In this document: one piece after another, positions 35,117 through 43,686 of the stretch | Numbering within the stretch: position 1 is the stretch's first letter | Layout of the letters: each line of letters starts with the position of its first letter | Assembly (NCBI GenBank): GCA_964561215.1 | Contig: CAZLOS010000011.1 | Span: 8,419-72,418 of the forward strand | Direction of reading: 5' to 3' | Source: JAJFUV01 sp964561215 | GTDB lineage: Bacteria; Acidobacteriota; Terriglobia; Bryobacterales; Bryobacteraceae | Length of the DNA: 64,000 nucleotides | Position numbers and translations under genes: made by a program | The notes under the pieces: generated by a model | Told to the model about the DNA's origin: nothing | What the model saw: only the letters and a program-made list of their open reading frames with translations | Database searches by the model: none

Positions 35117-35935
35117 ATGCGATACGGTCTGATAGCCGGCAACGGACGATTTCCCATCCTGGCGCTCGAATCCGCGCGAGCCCTGGGCCACGAAGTGGTC
35201 GTCATCGCCATCAAGGAAGAAGCCAGCGTCGAGGTTGAGCCGCTGGCCGCGCGCTGCTACTGGATCTCGCTCGGCCAGCTGAGCCGCCTCATCGAAATCC
35301 TCAAGGACGAGGGTATCCACGAAGTGACCATGGCGGGCCAGGTCAGGCACGCGCAGATCTTCTCGTCGATCCGTCCGGACTGGCGGCTTATGAAATTGCT
35401 TGCCTCGCTGGCCCGGAAGAACACGGACTCGCTTATCGGCGCCGTCGTAAAAGTGCTGGCCGACGAGGGTATTTCGGTCATGGACTCGACGGCGCTGCTC
35501 AGACCGTTGCTGGCCGGCGAGGGCGTGCTGGCCAGACGCAAACCATCGAGCGACGAGCTTGCCGATATCGGCTACGGCCGCAAGATCGCCAACGCCCTGG
35601 CCGGCTTCGACATCGGGCAAAGCGTGGTGGTGGCCGACCACGCCTGCGTGGCGCTGGAGGCCATGGAAGGCACGGACGCCACGCTGCGGCGCGCGGCCTC
35701 GCTCGCCAACGGCAAGCCCCTGCGGCTCATCAAGGTGTCGCGGCGACGGCGGCACATGTTGTTCGACGTGCCGGTGGTGGGCCCGGCGACCATCGACGTC
35801 ATGAAGGAAACCGGTGCCACCGTGGTAGCCGTGGACGCGGGCCGCACCCTCATGCTGGACCGCGAAGAGATGATCGAGAAGGCGTGCGAAGCCCAGGTGG
35901 CCGTGGTGGGCTGCGCTCCCGAGGAGGCGAATTGA
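35117..35935 (+). CDS. lpxI: UDP-2,3-diacylglucosamine hydrolase LpxI (DUF1009)
   Basis: 272 residues from ATG 35117; an in-frame GTG at 35090 would add nine. It opens MRYGLIAGNGRFP and has the C-terminal LpxI domain with the conserved Asp-containing segments (TDATLRRA, FDVPVVGPAT, VVAVDAGRTLMLDRE). LpxI cleaves UDP-2,3-diacyl-GlcN to lipid X and UMP and replaces LpxH in many diderms. It follows lpxA by 36 nt; the stop overlaps the next gene's TTG start. Confidence 0.92.
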   Translation: MRYGLIAGNGRFPILALESARALGHEVVVIAIKEEASVEVEPLAARCYWISLGQLSRLIEILKDEGIHEVTMAGQVRHAQIFSSIRPDWRLMKLLASLARKNTDSLIGAVVKVLADEGISVMDSTALLRPLLAGEGVLARRKPSSDELADIGYGRKIANALAGFDIGQSVVVADHACVALEAMEGTDATLRRAASLANGKPLRLIKVSRRRRHMLFDVPVVGPATIDVMKETGATVVAVDAGRTLMLDREEMIEKACEAQVAVVGCAPEEAN

Positions 35936-36903
35936 GCAAGATACGGATGGCTGTAGTAGGCGCCGGCCAATTCGGGCGCCGTCACATGCGCGTGATACGC
36001 GAGTGCGGCCGCGCCGAGCTCGTCGCCGCCGTGGACGCCAATGAAGCGAACGCCGAACAGGCCGCGGCGGAATTCGGGTGCGGCCACGCGACGAGCGTCG
36101 CGGAGCTTGCCGGGAAGATCGACGCCGCCATCGTGGCTGTGCCCACCACCGCGCACGCGGAGGTGGGTTGCGCGCTGATGGAAGCCGGCGTGGATGTGCT
36201 GGTCGAAAAGCCCATCGCGCCGGACCTGGCTTCCGCACAGCGGCTCGTTGACGCAGCGGCTAAACATGGGCGCATTCTCCAGGTCGGCCACCTCGAAAGA
36301 TTCAATCCGGCCATCGCGGCGCTGGCCGCAATCAGCAAGCTGCCGCTTTTCTTCGAGATACACCGCCTGAGCGTGTTCACGCCGCGCAGCCTCGACGTGG
36401 ACGTCGTTCTCGACCTGATGATCCACGACCTGGACATCGTGCTGGCCCTGGTAGGGCAGGCGCCCACGGAGATACAAGCGGCAGGCATCTCGATCCTTTC
36501 GCGCAAGGTGGACATCGCCAACGTGCGGCTGGCCTTCGCGAACGGTTGCATCGCCAATCTCACCGCCAGCCGCGTATCCACCGAGCGAGTGCGCAAGCTG
36601 CGCCTCTTCCAGCCGCGGGAGTACATCTCGGTGGACTACACACGGCAGGAAATCCACGTGCTGAAGGTGGGCGAGGACCATCAGATCCATCTCCAACCGC
36701 TTACGGTGGAGACGAAAGAACCGCTCCGGCTGGAACTGGAGAGCTTCCTCGACTCGGTGGAAACCCGCACGCGGCCGCGCGTGGCGGGCGAGGACGCTAT
36801 GCGGGCCCTGGAGGTCGCGCTCGGCATTCTTGGTAAAATTGAAGAGCACACCCGGCTGGTCGCGCAAAGCGTTGCTGCGTATCGCGCCTCACATGGCGCA
36901 TAG
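35932..36903 (+). CDS. Gfo/Idh/MocA oxidoreductase in the lipid A operon (GnnA-like candidate)
   Basis: 323 residues from the TTG at 35932, which overlaps the lpxI stop (TTGA) and has GAGGAGG ending 4 nt upstream; ATG 35947 is the alternative. N-terminal Rossmann fold with VVGAGQFGRRHM (about 8-19), VEKPIA (about 99-104) with the family's EKP lysine, and a C-terminal Gfo/Idh alpha/beta domain with VGHLERFNPAI. It is not exported. Membership in fabZ-lpxA-lpxI suggests UDP-sugar oxidation as by GnnA, which makes a 3-keto-UDP-GlcNAc for diamino lipid A; a GnnB aminotransferase is not visible here. Confidence 0.78.
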   Translation: MSKIRMAVVGAGQFGRRHMRVIRECGRAELVAAVDANEANAEQAAAEFGCGHATSVAELAGKIDAAIVAVPTTAHAEVGCALMEAGVDVLVEKPIAPDLASAQRLVDAAAKHGRILQVGHLERFNPAIAALAAISKLPLFFEIHRLSVFTPRSLDVDVVLDLMIHDLDIVLALVGQAPTEIQAAGISILSRKVDIANVRLAFANGCIANLTASRVSTERVRKLRLFQPREYISVDYTRQEIHVLKVGEDHQIHLQPLTVETKEPLRLELESFLDSVETRTRPRVAGEDAMRALEVALGILGKIEEHTRLVAQSVAAYRASHGA

Positions 36904-36918
36904 CCCGCGCCGGGCAAC

Positions 36919-36935
36919 CTCGGCACTCCGCCGAG
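36919..36935 (+). repeat. Short hairpin between the lpx operon and the TonB-like gene
   Basis: CTCGGC-ACTCC-GCCGAG, 6-bp perfect stem with 5-nt loop, 16 nt after the oxidoreductase stop. No T-run follows, so it is at best a weak terminator or RNA-processing structure. Confidence 0.35.
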
Positions 36936-36954
36936 CGTCCTGACTAGATGGCCC

Positions 36955-38004
36955 ATGAATACGCCCGTCCAGACCGAGCAGGCTGAGACCACGGCGCCCC
37001 CACTGTTGTTTCAATACGAGAAGCCGCGGGACCGGGCCAGCATCCTGCGCGCCGGGGTGGGTTCCATTGGCCTGCATGTCCTCGTCCTGGCGGCGCTCAC
37101 CCTGCTGCCGGCGGGATCCGCTCTCCACCACCTTCCGGCCCGGGAACTGGCGCAGCGCATCACCCCGCTCATCGCGCCGCCGAGCGAACTTACCCAGACC
37201 GCGCAGAACCGGGGTCGCATCAGCAAGGAGCTCGATTTGCAGGGCTTGCTGCCGCGGCCGCGCATCACGGTGCCTCCGGGGATCGTCTCGACCACGCGTC
37301 CGGCCGCCTCCGCACCCGGCCTCATTGCGCCGCCGTCATTGCCGGAGCCGCCCAGGATGGAGGCAGCGGCGCAAGTGCCGCAGGGACCGCCCCTGGGTGC
37401 GCCCAATATGCCGGTGCCGCAGATCCAGCCCGTCGAAAAGCCGAAGTTGGCTTTCGAAAAGCCGGGCGCCACCACCGGAGCGCGGCAGGCGCCGTCGGGC
37501 AGCCTGGCACACACCCCCGGCATAGCCGCTCCCAATCAGTCCGTGCAAGAGGCGGGGCGCGTCGCGGCCAGGGGGCGGGGCGGCGGCGGTCTGACGATCG
37601 GCGACATCGGAGAAGGCATGGGCGGTTTGGGTGAAGGACTGAATCTGCCGCCTTCGCCGGGCCGCAACGCGAGTTCACTCGAACTGCTCAGCGATCCGAT
37701 GGGTATCGACCTGCGGCCGTACCTGGTGCATGTGCTCTCGGCCGTGCGTCACAACTGGATGGCAGTGATGCCGGAAAGCGTGCGCTACGGACGGCGAGGC
37801 AGGGTGGTCATCCAATTCGCCATCGCCAAGGACGGCGGCGTGCCCAAGCTTGTGATCGTGATGCCGTCGGGAACCGACGCTCTGGACCGCGCCGCGGTGG
37901 CGGGCATCAGCGCCTCCAACCCGTTCCCGCCGCTGCCCGCCGAATATCGCGGCAACCAGCTTCGCCTGCAGCTCAATTTCAGTTACAACCTGCGCGGCCA
38001 GTAA
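36955..38004 (+). CDS. TonB-family energy-transducing protein
   Basis: 349 residues. One N-terminal membrane helix (about 32-52), a long Pro/Ala/Gly-rich periplasmic linker (about 55-235) and a C-terminal TonB-type domain (about 250-345: RRGRVVIQFAIAKDGGVPKL, AVAGISASNPFPPLP and a terminal beta strand). It should transmit proton-motive energy from ExbB/ExbD to outer-membrane receptors or act as a structural relative; ExbBD are not in the window. A 51-residue membrane protein gene follows. Confidence 0.85.
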   Translation: MNTPVQTEQAETTAPPLLFQYEKPRDRASILRAGVGSIGLHVLVLAALTLLPAGSALHHLPARELAQRITPLIAPPSELTQTAQNRGRISKELDLQGLLPRPRITVPPGIVSTTRPAASAPGLIAPPSLPEPPRMEAAAQVPQGPPLGAPNMPVPQIQPVEKPKLAFEKPGATTGARQAPSGSLAHTPGIAAPNQSVQEAGRVAARGRGGGGLTIGDIGEGMGGLGEGLNLPPSPGRNASSLELLSDPMGIDLRPYLVHVLSAVRHNWMAVMPESVRYGRRGRVVIQFAIAKDGGVPKLVIVMPSGTDALDRAAVAGISASNPFPPLPAEYRGNQLRLQLNFSYNLRGQ

Positions 38005-38043
38005 GTGCGGCACCTGCCCGCCGTGCGACAATTGAATTCTCCG

Positions 38044-38199
38044 ATGCCGATCCGCTTCTATGCCGCCATGTCCTCTTACGCGATCCTCGCGCTGGCGGCC
38101 GGTCTCACGCTGGACGGCCAGTTTCGCATCGCGGTCTGGATTCTGCTGGCGGCCTTTGGCCTCAAGACGTACCTGGCCGTGCTGAAGCAGCGGCCCTAG
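38044..38199 (+). CDS. Small membrane protein of unknown function
   Basis: 51 residues from ATG 38044 (MPIRFYAAMSS). Two hydrophobic stretches (about 7-24 and 28-46) suggest a double-spanning protein with a basic C-terminus. The third codon positions are GC-rich as in real genes here. It lies 39 nt after the TonB-like gene and may belong to that transcript. No family recognised. Confidence 0.5.
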   Translation: MPIRFYAAMSSYAILALAAGLTLDGQFRIAVWILLAAFGLKTYLAVLKQRP

Positions 38200-38223
38200 C
38201 CCGTGGTAGTAAGGTTGTTTTCC

Positions 38224-38259
38224 GGCTGCTATTCCTCTCAAGGTTCCTCGATAACAGCC
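38224..38259 (+). other. Imperfect hairpin in the sigma factor leader region
   Basis: GGCTGCTAT (38224-38232) and ATAACAGCC (38251-38259) pair over nine positions with one mismatch around an 18-nt loop, in the 195-nt gap before the sigma factor gene. A smaller TTTCA-TTC-TGAAA hairpin lies further down at about 38299-38311. A structured 5' leader or small RNA is possible; there is no family match. Confidence 0.3.
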
Positions 38260-38394
38260 GATTAGTACTCAGCGAGCGACGAGCAGGGTTGGACCGAGTT
38301 TCATTCTGAAACATCCGTTGCAACCTAGAACTAGACCGGGCGAGAGTACTGTTCCGAACTGAGACTCATCCGGACGCGCTCAAGGAGTGCCCGG

Positions 38395-39369
38395 ATGCCT
38401 CGCTACCATTCTCCAGAGCAATTAACTCTTTTAGATCAACTAGATAGCCCCTCCCTGGACGATTCCAGATCTGGTTCTCCTTCACCCCAAACGGGTGTAG
38501 CCGGCACCCGCGCGCAACTTGGCGCGACGCGTGCACTTCCCTGTACACCGGCCGCGAAGGCCCGGCGACGTCCGCGAGCCGGACGAAAAGGGAAGGGAGA
38601 ACGAGATCCGATGCCAACAAGAACCACAGCCGCCCAGAAGACGAAAGGCGCGACGGGCAAGCGGGATCGCGTGGTGTTGGAACACCTGCCGCTGGTGAAG
38701 GCCATCGCGGTGCGGGTCCACGAGAACCTGCCTGTTCACGTCGACCTCGACGATCTGGTGCACGCGGGCATCCTGGGTCTGTTCGACGCCGCCACCAAGT
38801 ACAATCCGGACAAGCAGGTGGCGTTTTCGAGCTATGCGAAGCATCGGATCAAGGGCGCCATTCTCGACAGCCTGCGGCAGCTCGACTGGGCCTCGCGCGA
38901 CCTGCGCCGCCGCCACAAGCAGGTAGAGACTGCCACGCGCGACCTCGCCGCATCGCTGCAACGGACCCCCACCGAGACCGAAATCGCCGCCAAGATGGGC
39001 GTCGAGGTGGAACGCTGGCGGCAAATGGCGCTCGATCTCCGCAACGTGGGCCTGGTATCCGCCTCCACGCGGGCAGCCGAGCAGGAGGACCTTCCCGCAC
39101 CCGATTTTCCCAGCAAACCCGAAACGCAACCCGACAACATGTGCGCGCGGCGTCAGCTGCATGAGCTTCTCCAGGGAGCCATGACGCGGCTGCCGGAGCG
39201 GTATCAGAAAGTGGTGGTGCTCTACTACACCAACGAGATGACCATGAAGGAGATTGGAGGCATCATGGGCATCAACGAAAGCCGCGTCTCGCAGATCCAC
39301 AAAGCGGCCCTGGAGAAGATGGCCACGGCGCTCGAAGAAGCGGGGATAGACTCGATCCGGGCGTTCTAG
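38395..39369 (+). CDS. RNA polymerase sigma factor, FliA/WhiG (sigma-28) type
   Basis: Sigma-70 family group 3 protein with regions 2, 3 and 4: LEHLPLVKAIAVRVH, DLDDLVHAGILGLFDAA, FSSYAKHRIKGAILDSLR, then region 4 RLPERYQKVVVLYYTNEMTMKEIG with NESRVSQIHKAAL. It is 324 residues from ATG 38395 (AAGGAG 7 nt upstream) or 252 from ATG 38611 (GGGAGA 10 nt upstream). The first 72 residues are basic, low-complexity and, at the beginning, poor in GC3, so the shorter form may be the real one. No flagellar gene is nearby; such factors also control development or stress genes. Confidence 0.85.
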   Translation: MPRYHSPEQLTLLDQLDSPSLDDSRSGSPSPQTGVAGTRAQLGATRALPCTPAAKARRRPRAGRKGKGERDPMPTRTTAAQKTKGATGKRDRVVLEHLPLVKAIAVRVHENLPVHVDLDDLVHAGILGLFDAATKYNPDKQVAFSSYAKHRIKGAILDSLRQLDWASRDLRRRHKQVETATRDLAASLQRTPTETEIAAKMGVEVERWRQMALDLRNVGLVSASTRAAEQEDLPAPDFPSKPETQPDNMCARRQLHELLQGAMTRLPERYQKVVVLYYTNEMTMKEIGGIMGINESRVSQIHKAALEKMATALEEAGIDSIRAF

Positions 39370-39377
39370 CAGCGAGG

Positions 39378-40427
39378 CTAGCCGCGGGCCACGCGGGTGC
39401 GCGCCACGGTTTTCGCCGTAGGCTTTGGGGCGGGAATGCTCACCGGGTGGTAACGGAACCAACTGGCGATGTAACGGTCGTCCGCCTTGCGGCGCTTCAT
39501 GATCTCCCCGCGCTTGTCGAGCACTCGGCGCCAATTGCAGGCCAGGTACCAGAACGCCTTCAAGGAGCTGTGCTCCCAGGCCAGGCAGTAGATCACCACC
39601 AGCAAATCCCGCAGCGTGATGGAAAACCAGTTGCGGCGGTATAGATCCGGCGTAATGTTCTTCATGCGCATCAGGAAGCGGTTCTTCACCGAGTGCATGT
39701 TGATGACAGCCGGCAGCGCGCGGCGGTTGCCGGGCAGGGCGCTGCGAACGTGGTAGCCACGCGCCAGGGGTGTGTAGATGCACTTCCAGCCGAATAGCTG
39801 CGCTCGCCAGGCCACGTCCGCATCTTCGCGGTACACAAAGAAATCCGTATCGAAGAACTCGCCGTCTATGGAGACGTCCTCGATCATTTCGCGCCGGTAA
39901 AGGGCGGCGGCGGCCGAGGCCCCGAAAACGTACTCGTGCTTGAGGAAATGGCCGTTATCCACTTCCTGGCTGCCACGATCCAGGTGGCGGAGCATGGGCG
40001 TGAAGTAGATGCCGGTGGAATCGACCAGTGGTTTATCGGGGAGGTCGAAAGTGGCGGTCATGGTCAGCAGCTTGCCGCAGACGGTGCCAACCTTAGGACT
40101 GATGCTGCCGGCTTCGACCAGCGCCTGGATGAAGCCGGGAAGCAGCAGCAGATCCGGATTCAGCGCCAAAACCCAATCGCCGCCGGACATGCGGATGGCC
40201 TGGTTCTGGGCGGCGGCGAACCCGAAGTTCTCGCTGTTGTAAATGATCTGGCAACGGTCCTCGAACTGCTCGAGAATATCCGAGGTACCGTCGGTGGAGG
40301 CGTTGTCGACTACGATGATCTCTTTGGCGGGATACTTCTGGGCGAGCACGCTTTCAAGGCAGCGCTTGATGAACCGCCCGCTGTTGTAGGTGACGATGGT
40401 GACCGAGACGAGTTCGTTAGCTGCCAT
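39378..40427 (-). CDS. GT2 family glycosyltransferase
   Basis: 349 residues, GT-A fold: VTIVTYNSGRFIKRC (about 8-22), VVDNASTDGT (about 39-48), ALNPDLLL (about 92-99), YREDADVAWRAQLFG (about 202-216). Related to rhamnosyltransferases that build O-antigen or exopolysaccharide. The C-terminal region is hydrophobic and basic, compatible with membrane association. First (leftmost) of four GT2 genes on the minus strand between 39.4 and 43.1 kb. The start lies 38 nt from the stop of the next GT2 gene. Confidence 0.85.
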   Translation of the reverse strand: MAANELVSVTIVTYNSGRFIKRCLESVLAQKYPAKEIIVVDNASTDGTSDILEQFEDRCQIIYNSENFGFAAAQNQAIRMSGGDWVLALNPDLLLLPGFIQALVEAGSISPKVGTVCGKLLTMTATFDLPDKPLVDSTGIYFTPMLRHLDRGSQEVDNGHFLKHEYVFGASAAAALYRREMIEDVSIDGEFFDTDFFVYREDADVAWRAQLFGWKCIYTPLARGYHVRSALPGNRRALPAVINMHSVKNRFLMRMKNITPDLYRRNWFSITLRDLLVVIYCLAWEHSSLKAFWYLACNWRRVLDKRGEIMKRRKADDRYIASWFRYHPVSIPAPKPTAKTVARTRVARG

Positions 40428-40465
40428 TCACAAACACTCGCACACTGGAGTTTGGTTCCACCCTC

Positions 40466-41413
40466 TCACAGCGCCGGAACCGGTTCTCCATTCTTGCGGT
40501 TCTCCGCGCCTGCCAGTACGCGTCCAACCGACAACTTCAACAAGTCGCCACAAACCGATACCGGTCGTAGGCTCCGCTCCGCCAGCATCCCCGCTACTGT
40601 ACGCGGAATAACACTCAGAGCCGTCGCGGTTCCCACCCCCCGGGTGGCCGTCCCCGAAAGGTGCTTTGCCGCATACCTCAGTAAGTTAGCATACCAATAA
40701 ATCTGCCTCTGTTCCCACCTTAGGAGTTTCGCCGCATAGCCGCCGCGGTGCCTGGCGACGGCATCCGGCACGTAAAGCAGCCTATAACCGCGGTCCCGGG
40801 CGCGCTTTGCGTAGTCCACATCCTCGAACCAGAGCGGATAAAATTCTTCGGCGAATCCCCCCAAAGATGCCCAAACATCGCGGCGAAGCATGAGAAGCGC
40901 GCCTGCCGGCTGATCCACTTCCGCCGCCCGCTCGGGGTCGAAATCCAGATCGCGATAGCGGCGATTCACGGGATTCGCCGGCAGCAACCGGTTCAATCCG
41001 AGCACCTCGAATGCGAGCGTCCACCCGGTGGGGAAGCGCCTGACCAGGAAACCGGTCTGCGGTGCCCCGCTCTCATCGAGCAACCTTCCACCGGCCGCCG
41101 CGACGTTCGGATCGCGGCAGGCTGCCACTAACGCGTCGAGCGGTGTTTCGAGCACGGCATCGGGATTCAACAGCAACACAAACGGGCGATCGAGCGACCG
41201 TATGCCCTGGTTGACCGCAGCCGCAAAGCCCCGGTTCTCGCGGTTGGCGATCAGGCGGACCGGGGGCCTGGCGCGCACAACGTCGCGGGTCGAGTCGGTG
41301 GAGGCGTTGTCCACCACCACCACATCGCCGGAAAAACGCAGAGCGGCGTCCAGGCAGGCGCCGATTTCGGCTTCCGCGTTCCAGGCGACGATGACGATTC
41401 CCGTTTCGCTCAT
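40466..41413 (-). CDS. GT2 family glycosyltransferase (rhamnosyltransferase-like)
   Basis: 315 residues from the ATG at 41413, whose ATGA overlaps the stop of the preceding GT2 gene; the longer open frame upstream is antisense-free but overlaps that gene and is rejected. Motifs: IVIVAWNAEAEIGACLDAAL (start), VDNASTDSTRD, LLNPDAVL, FEDVDYAKRARDRGY. Substrate unknown; the tandem arrangement suggests sequential sugar additions to one glycan. Confidence 0.85.
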   Translation of the reverse strand: MSETGIVIVAWNAEAEIGACLDAALRFSGDVVVVDNASTDSTRDVVRARPPVRLIANRENRGFAAAVNQGIRSLDRPFVLLLNPDAVLETPLDALVAACRDPNVAAAGGRLLDESGAPQTGFLVRRFPTGWTLAFEVLGLNRLLPANPVNRRYRDLDFDPERAAEVDQPAGALLMLRRDVWASLGGFAEEFYPLWFEDVDYAKRARDRGYRLLYVPDAVARHRGGYAAKLLRWEQRQIYWYANLLRYAAKHLSGTATRGVGTATALSVIPRTVAGMLAERSLRPVSVCGDLLKLSVGRVLAGAENRKNGEPVPAL

Positions 41414-42390
41414 GTCAGCGCGAAGTACATCCTCCAATACCAATCCTGCCCGACGGCCTTCTGCAGTTCCCGAATCTCGCTTTCGCTGGCCCCCAGAACC
41501 TCGTCGATCCGCGGATGGTCCTCGCGGCCCCGCACCGCCGCGGATAAGCGCAATCCCTCGCGCTTGCCCGCGAGCCAGGCGCACGCACCACGGTGCCGCA
41601 GCGCCACCAGGCCCCACAACAACTGTCCGGCGATCGCGGGCCAGCCATACCGGCGCAGCCACTTCCGCGGATAGTGCTTGGCGGCCAGCAGGACCTGATT
41701 CCGCGAAATCAGTCTCACTTTTTCCGGATGCCAGGCGCCCAGCGTCGCGCTGCCGCGGTGGCTGGCGATGGCCGAAGGCTCGTAGACGCCCTGGAATCCT
41801 CCCAGAGCGCAACGCAGCCCGAACTCCACGTCTTCGAGATAGGATTCGAAGCGCTCGTCCAGTCCTCCGGTCATCTCAAACAGCTCCCGGCGGACCAACG
41901 CGGCGGTCAATGGCGCGAAGCGGATCTTCCGTCTCCGGTTCCAGACCGGACCGTCGGCCCGGGCATCGCCGCAACGCCAGGCGCAACCGCTGCGCGCCAC
42001 CGCATCGAAGCTGCCATCGAGCAGGTCCGGGCGCTCGGCTTTCACGAGCTTGCCGGAGGCGAACCACGCGTCCGGTTCCGACGCGGCGTCCAGCAGCTTC
42101 TCGATCCAGCGCGGCTGCGGTTCGACGTCGTTGTTCAGCACCGCGACCCAATCGGTGCGGCACAAGGCTACCCCGTGGTTGACGGCGGCGGCAAATCCCC
42201 GGTTGCGCTCCATGCGGACCACCCGCGCGCCGGCGCGCTGGGCTACCTCGACGGAGCCGTCGCTGCTGGCGTTGTCCACCACCAGCACTTCCGATGGCGA
42301 AACAGTCTGCGCCGCAAGCGAACGGAGCGCAGCGGCAAGTAGGTCCTGCCGGTTCCAGTTCGGAATGATTGCGGTCACGGCCATCGACAC
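41410..42390 (-). CDS. GT2 family glycosyltransferase
   Basis: 326 residues (start ATG 42390, or ATG 42384 two codons later). Motifs: AIIPNWNRQDLLAAAL, VDNASSDGSVEVA, VLNNDVEP, YLEDVEFGLRCALGG, the last being the usual ED-motif of rhamnosyltransferase-like GT2 enzymes. Its stop overlaps the next GT2 start by 4 nt, so the two are translationally coupled. Confidence 0.86.
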   Translation of the reverse strand: MSMAVTAIIPNWNRQDLLAAALRSLAAQTVSPSEVLVVDNASSDGSVEVAQRAGARVVRMERNRGFAAAVNHGVALCRTDWVAVLNNDVEPQPRWIEKLLDAASEPDAWFASGKLVKAERPDLLDGSFDAVARSGCAWRCGDARADGPVWNRRRKIRFAPLTAALVRRELFEMTGGLDERFESYLEDVEFGLRCALGGFQGVYEPSAIASHRGSATLGAWHPEKVRLISRNQVLLAAKHYPRKWLRRYGWPAIAGQLLWGLVALRHRGACAWLAGKREGLRLSAAVRGREDHPRIDEVLGASESEIRELQKAVGQDWYWRMYFALT

Positions 42391-42462
42391 AGAGTCAATC
42401 CTTACGCGTGAATGGACGGGGAATACGAAACAGCAGGCGGGTACGTAAATTCGATCTTATCA

Positions 42463-43146
42463 CTAACGGCGCTTGCGCGCAAAACGTTTTCTGGCCAGGA
42501 AGAACAAATTGTGGAAGCCGTCGCGCCACGGATTGAGCTTGATTTCGCCCAAGCGCGATGAATACTGGATGGAGATCTCGCGGAAACGCACGCGCGGGTT
42601 CTTGAGCGCCTCGATCTTGATCTCCTCGCTGAAGGCCATGCCGTCGCTGGTGAGGTCCATCCTGTCCAGGATGGAACGGCGGACCACCCACATGCCGGAC
42701 TGCGAGTCGCGCACCCAGCGCAGGTAGAGGATCGACATCGCCAGCGACAGCACCAGGTTGCCGAACTTGTGCTTGAAGCTCATGGCCTGGCGGTCCCGGA
42801 CGGGGAATCGCGACGCGTTCAGGAAATCCGCCTCCAGGTGCAGGAAGGCTTCGAGCAGGTAGGAAATGGCATCCACCGGATAGCTGTGGTCGCCGTCGAG
42901 CGTGATGACGACATCGCCGGTAGCCTGGGCGAAGCCCCGCTTGTATGCCCGCCCATAGCCTCGCACCTCCTCCCGGATCACCTTGGCGCCCAGGCTGGCG
43001 GCCACTTTCGAGGTGTTGTCGGTGGAGCCGTTGTCGACGACAATCACCTCGTCGATGAAGGCCGGCATGGGGCGCAAAACCTGTTCGATGCCCTGCTCTT
43101 CGTTCAGGCACGGAATGATGACGGTGATCTTGAGGCCCTTATACAT
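42463..43146 (-). CDS. GT2 glycosyltransferase, dolichyl-phosphate mannose synthase-like
   Basis: 227 residues: VIIPCLNEEQGIEQVL (about 10-25), VDNGSTDNTSKVAASLGA, TLDGDHSYPVDAI (DxD-like DGD), with no C-terminal membrane helices. Short relatives transfer a hexose to polyprenyl phosphate or act in glycan priming. It is the most upstream of the four minus-strand GT2 genes and is divergent from the exported-protein gene at 43167. Confidence 0.82.
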   Translation of the reverse strand: MYKGLKITVIIPCLNEEQGIEQVLRPMPAFIDEVIVVDNGSTDNTSKVAASLGAKVIREEVRGYGRAYKRGFAQATGDVVITLDGDHSYPVDAISYLLEAFLHLEADFLNASRFPVRDRQAMSFKHKFGNLVLSLAMSILYLRWVRDSQSGMWVVRRSILDRMDLTSDGMAFSEEIKIEALKNPRVRFREISIQYSSRLGEIKLNPWRDGFHNLFFLARKRFARKRR

Positions 43147-43166
43147 GCAGTATGATGGTGGGTGTC

Positions 43167-43670
43167 ATGAAGTGGATCGCCTTATTATTATGCAGCTTCC
43201 CGGCGCTGGCCGGCTTGACGGACGTCAAATCGGTCTATCTGCTGCCCATGACGCACGGGATGGATCAATACCTGGCGAACCATCTGGTCAAGGCCGGCGT
43301 TTACCAGGTCGTGACGGATCCCAAGCGCGCGGACGCGGTCTTCACCGACCGTCTGGGCGAGGCGCTGGAGACGCAACTGAAGGGATTCTACCCGGAGCCG
43401 AAGCCCGAGGAAGAAAAGAAGGACGAGGCGACAGATTCAAATTCGAGTCCGGCTTCGAAGGGCGTTGCCGCCTACGCGGGAGCGCCGCCCCGGGTCAGCT
43501 CTTTCAGCGCAAGCAAAGGGAACCTGTTCCTCGTCGATGTGAAGTCGCGCGCCGTGCTCTGGTCCATACACGCGCGCCCCAAGCACAACACGCCTACCCA
43601 ACTCGACAAGACCGCGGGACACGTGGTGAACGCTTTGAACGAAGCGCTTCACCCCAAGCCCAAGAAATAA
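43167..43670 (+). CDS. Exported protein of unknown function
   Basis: 167 residues from ATG 43167 (GGTGGG 4 nt upstream; ATG 43152 and 43155 are alternatives). A signal peptide (about 1-16, ending PALAG) precedes a small domain (KSVYLLPMTHGMDQYLANHL, ADAVFTDRLGEALETQL as landmarks), a Glu/Lys/Pro-rich linker and a C-terminal beta segment (NLFLVDVKSRAVLWSIHA). The pattern recalls periplasmic or lipoprotein-like CsgG/DUF-type proteins that bind near the membrane, but no family is certain. A TATGAT -10-like hexamer lies at 43151-43156. Confidence 0.6.
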   Translation: MKWIALLLCSFPALAGLTDVKSVYLLPMTHGMDQYLANHLVKAGVYQVVTDPKRADAVFTDRLGEALETQLKGFYPEPKPEEEKKDEATDSNSSPASKGVAAYAGAPPRVSSFSASKGNLFLVDVKSRAVLWSIHARPKHNTPTQLDKTAGHVVNALNEALHPKPKK

Positions 43671-43686
43671 GCCCGCCGCGTCTGGA

